64,000 bases of DNA from JB111 sp049856175 (lineage in GTDB: Bacteria > Actinomycetota > Actinomycetes > Actinomycetales > Actinomycetaceae). The notes under the pieces were generated by a model. It was not told where the DNA came from. It made no database searches and worked only from the letters and a program-made list of their open reading frames with translations. Position 1 is the stretch's first letter, and each line of letters begins with the position of its first letter. The stretch is taken from the NCBI RefSeq assembly GCF_049856175.1, contig NZ_JBNDNA010000008.1, positions 123,546 to 187,545 on the forward strand, given 5' to 3'. Of this stretch, positions 61,402-64,000 are shown one piece after another. A program made the position numbers and the translations under genes.

Positions 61402-62721
61402 ATGACGTGGTTCACGGACGAAGCCCGATTCCTCTCCCGCGAGCGCATCGAGGAGGCGTGCGACCGGCTGCTCACCGAGGCCGCCGAACGCCTGTCGATC
61501 GCGGAGTACCGCCGGGTCCTGCTGCTGCCGCCGGACCTCACCCGCGCGCACTCCGGCACGGGCTGGATGACCGAGTACCTCTACCGGCGGCTCGACGACG
61601 CCGGGGCCGAGGTGCACGTCATCCCCACGCTCGGGCAGCACGTGCCGCACACCCCGGAGGAGAACCGGTGGATGTTCGGCTCGATCCCCGAGGAACGGAT
61701 CCATGCCCACGACTGGAAGAACGGCGTGACGAACGTCGGGACCGTGCCGGCCGAGGTCGTGCGCGAGGCGACCGGTGGCGCCGTCGACTGGGAGATGCCG
61801 GTCGACCTCAACACGATGCTCGTCACCGAGCGGTGGGACCTGGTGATCAACGTCGGCCACGTGGTGCCCCACGAGGTGCTCGGCTTCGCCAACCACAACA
61901 AGAACTACTTCATCGGCCTGGGCGGGAAGCGGCTGCTGGGCGCCTCCCACATGGCGTCGGCCGTGTACGGGATCGAGAACAACCTCGGCAACCTCCTCAC
62001 GCCGGTGCGCCAGTGCTTCAACTACGCCGAGGACCACTTCCTCGGCGACCTGCCCGACGTCTACCTCCAGGTCGTCATGGACTACGACGACACCGGCGCG
62101 CTGCGGCACACCGGTCTCTACGTCGGTGACGACCTCGAGACCTACCTGGACGCCGCGCGGGCCTCGCAGGAGCAGAACATCACCCAGTTCGACGAGCCGG
62201 TCGACAAGATCGTCGCCGTCATGCAGGCGGACGAGTTCCGGGCGCTGTGGGTCGCGAACAAGGCCGTGTACCGCACGCGCATGGCGATCGCCGACGGCGG
62301 CGAGCTCCTCGTCATCGCCCCCGGCGTGGAGCGGTTCGGCGAGCAGCCCGAGGTCGACGCGCTCATCCGCAAGTACGGCTACATCTCGCAGTCCGAGGCG
62401 GTCGAGCTCTACCAGAGCGAGGCCGACATGCAGGACATCCCGCACGGCACCGCGCACCTCCCGCACGGATCGAGCGAGGGCCGCTTCACGATCACCTACG
62501 CGCCGGGGCATCTCACGCGCGAGGAGATCGAGGGCGTGGGCTACCGGTACCTGGACGTCGACGAGGCGCTGCGGCGCTACGACCCGGACGTCATGACCGA
62601 CGGGTGGAACACCATGCCCGACGGCGAGCGGGTCTTCTACATCTCCACGCCGTCGGCCGGCCTGTGGTCGACCAAGGACAAGCTCGACCAGCGCGCCGGT
62701 CACGAACGCCACCCCTCCTGA
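61402..62721 (+). CDS. LarA-like nickel-pincer racemase/epimerase
   Basis: This 439-residue protein carries the LarA superfamily core: PPDLTR (Asp45, Arg48), a GxH loop (His80), PHE (His157), GFANHNK (Lys167) and ASH (His183). The spacings Asp-3-Arg, His-10-Lys and Lys-16-His equal those I recall for LarA Asp72/Arg75, His174/Lys184 and Lys184/His200, where Lys holds the nickel-pincer nucleotide. The C-terminal substrate-binding Gln of LarA seems replaced, while a Lys remains in ANK, which suggests a substrate other than lactate. Its neighbours suggest a C2 epimerase between D-mannonate and D-gluconate. ATG 61390 is an alternative start. No larBCE genes are in the window. Confidence 0.85.
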   Translation: MTWFTDEARFLSRERIEEACDRLLTEAAERLSIAEYRRVLLLPPDLTRAHSGTGWMTEYLYRRLDDAGAEVHVIPTLGQHVPHTPEENRWMFGSIPEERIHAHDWKNGVTNVGTVPAEVVREATGGAVDWEMPVDLNTMLVTERWDLVINVGHVVPHEVLGFANHNKNYFIGLGGKRLLGASHMASAVYGIENNLGNLLTPVRQCFNYAEDHFLGDLPDVYLQVVMDYDDTGALRHTGLYVGDDLETYLDAARASQEQNITQFDEPVDKIVAVMQADEFRALWVANKAVYRTRMAIADGGELLVIAPGVERFGEQPEVDALIRKYGYISQSEAVELYQSEADMQDIPHGTAHLPHGSSEGRFTITYAPGHLTREEIEGVGYRYLDVDEALRRYDPDVMTDGWNTMPDGERVFYISTPSAGLWSTKDKLDQRAGHERHPS

Positions 62722-62920
62722 TCCTGCCGATCCTGCCGATCCTGGCGAGTGAGCGGGGTTCTGCTCGCTCCGTGCGGCGAGTGAGCGGACTTCTGCTCGC
62801 TCCGTGTGACGAGTGAGCGGGGTTCTGCCCGCTCCGGTCCGTGTGGCGAGTGAGCGCGGTTCAGTCCGTTGCGGTCTGTGTGGCGAGTGAGCGCGGTTCT
62901 GCCCGTTGCGGAGCGGGTCG
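62720..62920. repeat. 9-bp and 32/37-bp tandem repeats after the LarA-like gene
   Basis: GATCCTGCC is repeated three times from the stop codon (62720-62746). Five units beginning GAGTGAGCG then start at 62747, 62779, 62811, 62848 and 62885. No distinct spacers are present. Confidence 0.9.
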
Positions 62921-62943
62921 CGGTGTCGCGCCGTCCCGCCGTC

Positions 62944-62967
62944 GCCGTTGCCGTTGCCGTTGCCGTT
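62944..62967. repeat. 6-bp tandem repeat next to the insertion sequence end
   Basis: GCCGTT occurs in four perfect copies, ending directly at the putative insertion sequence boundary. Confidence 0.9.
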
Positions 62968-62968
62968 G

Positions 62969-64000
62969 AGCCTGTCAAGTTGTCTGTGTAAGGGGGCCGG
63001 GTCAGAGGTGGGGGTTGATTCGGTCGGGGTAGACCAGTGAGAGCTGTTGGAGGGCCGTCTTCCAGTTCGTGGTGACAGCGCCCTCGACGAGCCGGCCCGA
63101 GGCTCGTCGCTCGGCGGCGGGTCGTCCTCGTTCCTTGGCTCGCTCGCGCGCTCTTTTGTCCTCGATGTTGCAGATCGCCAGCCACAGCAGCTTCACTGCC
63201 GCGGCGTCGTTGGGGAAATGGCCCCGGTTCTTGGTGACCTTGCGGAGCTGGTAGTTCAGCGACTCGATCGCGTTGGTCGTGTAGATGACCCGCCTGAGTT
63301 CGGGCGGGAACGCCAGGAACGGGGTGAACCGCTCCCACGCGGCGCGGAACGTCTTGACCGCCGAGGGGTAGCGACGGCCGAGCTCGCTGGCCTCGAAGGC
63401 CTCCAGCACCTCCAGGGCGGCCTCAGCGCTGGGCGCCTGGTATATCGGCCGCAGCGCGGCCGTCAGAGCCTTACGGTCCTTGTAGTTCACGAACCTCGTC
63501 GCGGCCCGGATCAGGTGGACCACGCAGGTCTGCACGGTCGCCTGGGGCCAGGTCGCTTCGACGGCCTCGGGGAACCCCGTGAGCCCGTCGCAGCACACGA
63601 TCAGCACGTCACGCACGCCCCTGTTGGCCAGCTCGGCGCAGACGCCGGCCCAGAACTTCGCTCCCTCGCTGGCCTGGACCCAGATACCCAGGACGTGCTT
63701 GATCCCGTCCATATCGACGCCGATGGCGAGATGGGCGGACCTGTTGCGCACGTGTCCGCCATCGCGGATCTTGACCACGATCGCGTCGAGGTAGATCACC
63801 GGATACAGCGCCTCCAACGGGCGGTGCTGCCAGGCCAGGACCTCCTCGCTGATCTGGTCCACGACCTTGGAGATCGTCTCGTAACTGATCTCGGTGCCGA
63901 TCGTGGTCGCGAGGTGGTGCTCGACGTCCCGCAACGTCATCCCGCCTGCGTAGAGGCTGATGATCATGCCGTCCAGGCCATCGAGACGGCGCTGCCCCTT
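62969..64000 (-). mobile_element. IS256-family insertion sequence, one end, cut by window edge
   Basis: The element end is placed near 62969-62991. There the minus-strand sequence TTACACAGACAACTTGACAG resembles terminal inverted repeats of IS256-family elements. The transposase reads inward from the right. The other end and target duplication are outside the window. Confidence 0.75.
63002..64000 (-). CDS. IS256-family (mutator-type) transposase, 5' end outside window
   Basis: The visible 332 residues run from KGQRRLDGLDGMIISLYAGGMTLRDVEHHL to the stop at 63002. The DDE triad is visible as YLDAIVVKIRDGG, LIVCCDGLTGFPEA and TNAIESLNYQLR. The frame is intact over the visible part and continues past the window edge, so the missing part is the N-terminal domain. 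The base composition is slightly lower in GC than the neighbours, consistent with a mobile gene. Confidence 0.93.
   Translation of the reverse strand, partial: KGQRRLDGLDGMIISLYAGGMTLRDVEHHLATTIGTEISYETISKVVDQISEEVLAWQHRPLEALYPVIYLDAIVVKIRDGGHVRNRSAHLAIGVDMDGIKHVLGIWVQASEGAKFWAGVCAELANRGVRDVLIVCCDGLTGFPEAVEATWPQATVQTCVVHLIRAATRFVNYKDRKALTAALRPIYQAPSAEAALEVLEAFEASELGRRYPSAVKTFRAAWERFTPFLAFPPELRRVIYTTNAIESLNYQLRKVTKNRGHFPNDAAAVKLLWLAICNIEDKRARERAKERGRPAAERRASGRLVEGAVTTNWKTALQQLSLVYPDRINPHL

Noticed and set aside
62747..62920. CRISPR array
   Set aside because: The 32/37-bp units are directly tandem without unique spacers, and no cas gene is present. The same holds for the 34-bp units at 18664 and 36501.

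Overview
The window is about 70 % GC. It has dense ATGA/GTGA stop-start overlaps, many GTG starts, a CIRCE/HrcA system, an actinobacterial DUF222-HNH gene and a PafBC-type promoter. These point to an actinobacterium, probably Micrococcales; no rRNA or species marker is present, so the genus is an inference.

Layout. 1-7042 (minus): the housekeeping block hrcA-dnaJ-rsmE-phoH-ybeY-corC-era, with CIRCE in front of hrcA and era cut by the window edge. 7361-11923: a DUF3097 gene, a dehydratase/VOC fusion, an ArsR-SRPBCC pair and a DUF222-HNH endonuclease gene. 12042-16916 (minus): lepA-MOSC-trmB-hemW. 17145-19583 (plus): a YeeE/YedE sulfur transporter, TusA and an LpqH-like lipoprotein. 19605-22947 (minus): transglutaminase, alpha-E and ATP-grasp genes, divergent from an orphan PemK/MazF-like gene. 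23881-34403: rpsT (plus), then a glycosyltransferase, a NiaP-like MFS transporter, holA, three Septum_form paralogues, comEC and comEA (minus). 34549-40743: a DUF853 ATPase, leuS with a leader-peptide attenuator, a MarR regulator and a HIT protein. 40883-44617: a GntP permease divergent from a CitA/CitB-type two-component system. 44763-51950: anti-sigma and ECF sigma factors, VKOR, a metallophosphoesterase, a glutamate-cysteine ligase-like enzyme and an amidohydrolase. 52048-56770 (minus): oleA-oleBC-oleD for long-chain olefins. 56889-62721: uxaC, a UxuB-type reductase and gluconokinase (minus), divergent from a LarA-like protein (plus). 62969-64000: one end of an IS256-family element.

How the genes work together. 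The most interesting set is the last catabolic cluster. UxaC and the UxuB-type reductase would turn glucuronate into D-mannonate. The kinase carries a gluconokinase signature. D-mannonate and D-gluconate are C2 epimers, and the divergent LarA-like protein keeps the nickel-pincer and catalytic residues of LarA with matching spacing. The cluster therefore reads as a bypass: glucuronate, fructuronate, mannonate, gluconate, 6-phosphogluconate, without mannonate dehydratase or KDG kinase. Other notable signals are a leucine-coding leader peptide with a terminator before leuS, a DNA-damage promoter before the HNH gene, repeated leaderless starts (a TANNNT box 6-7 nt before the start codon), and many short tandem repeats abutting stop codons.
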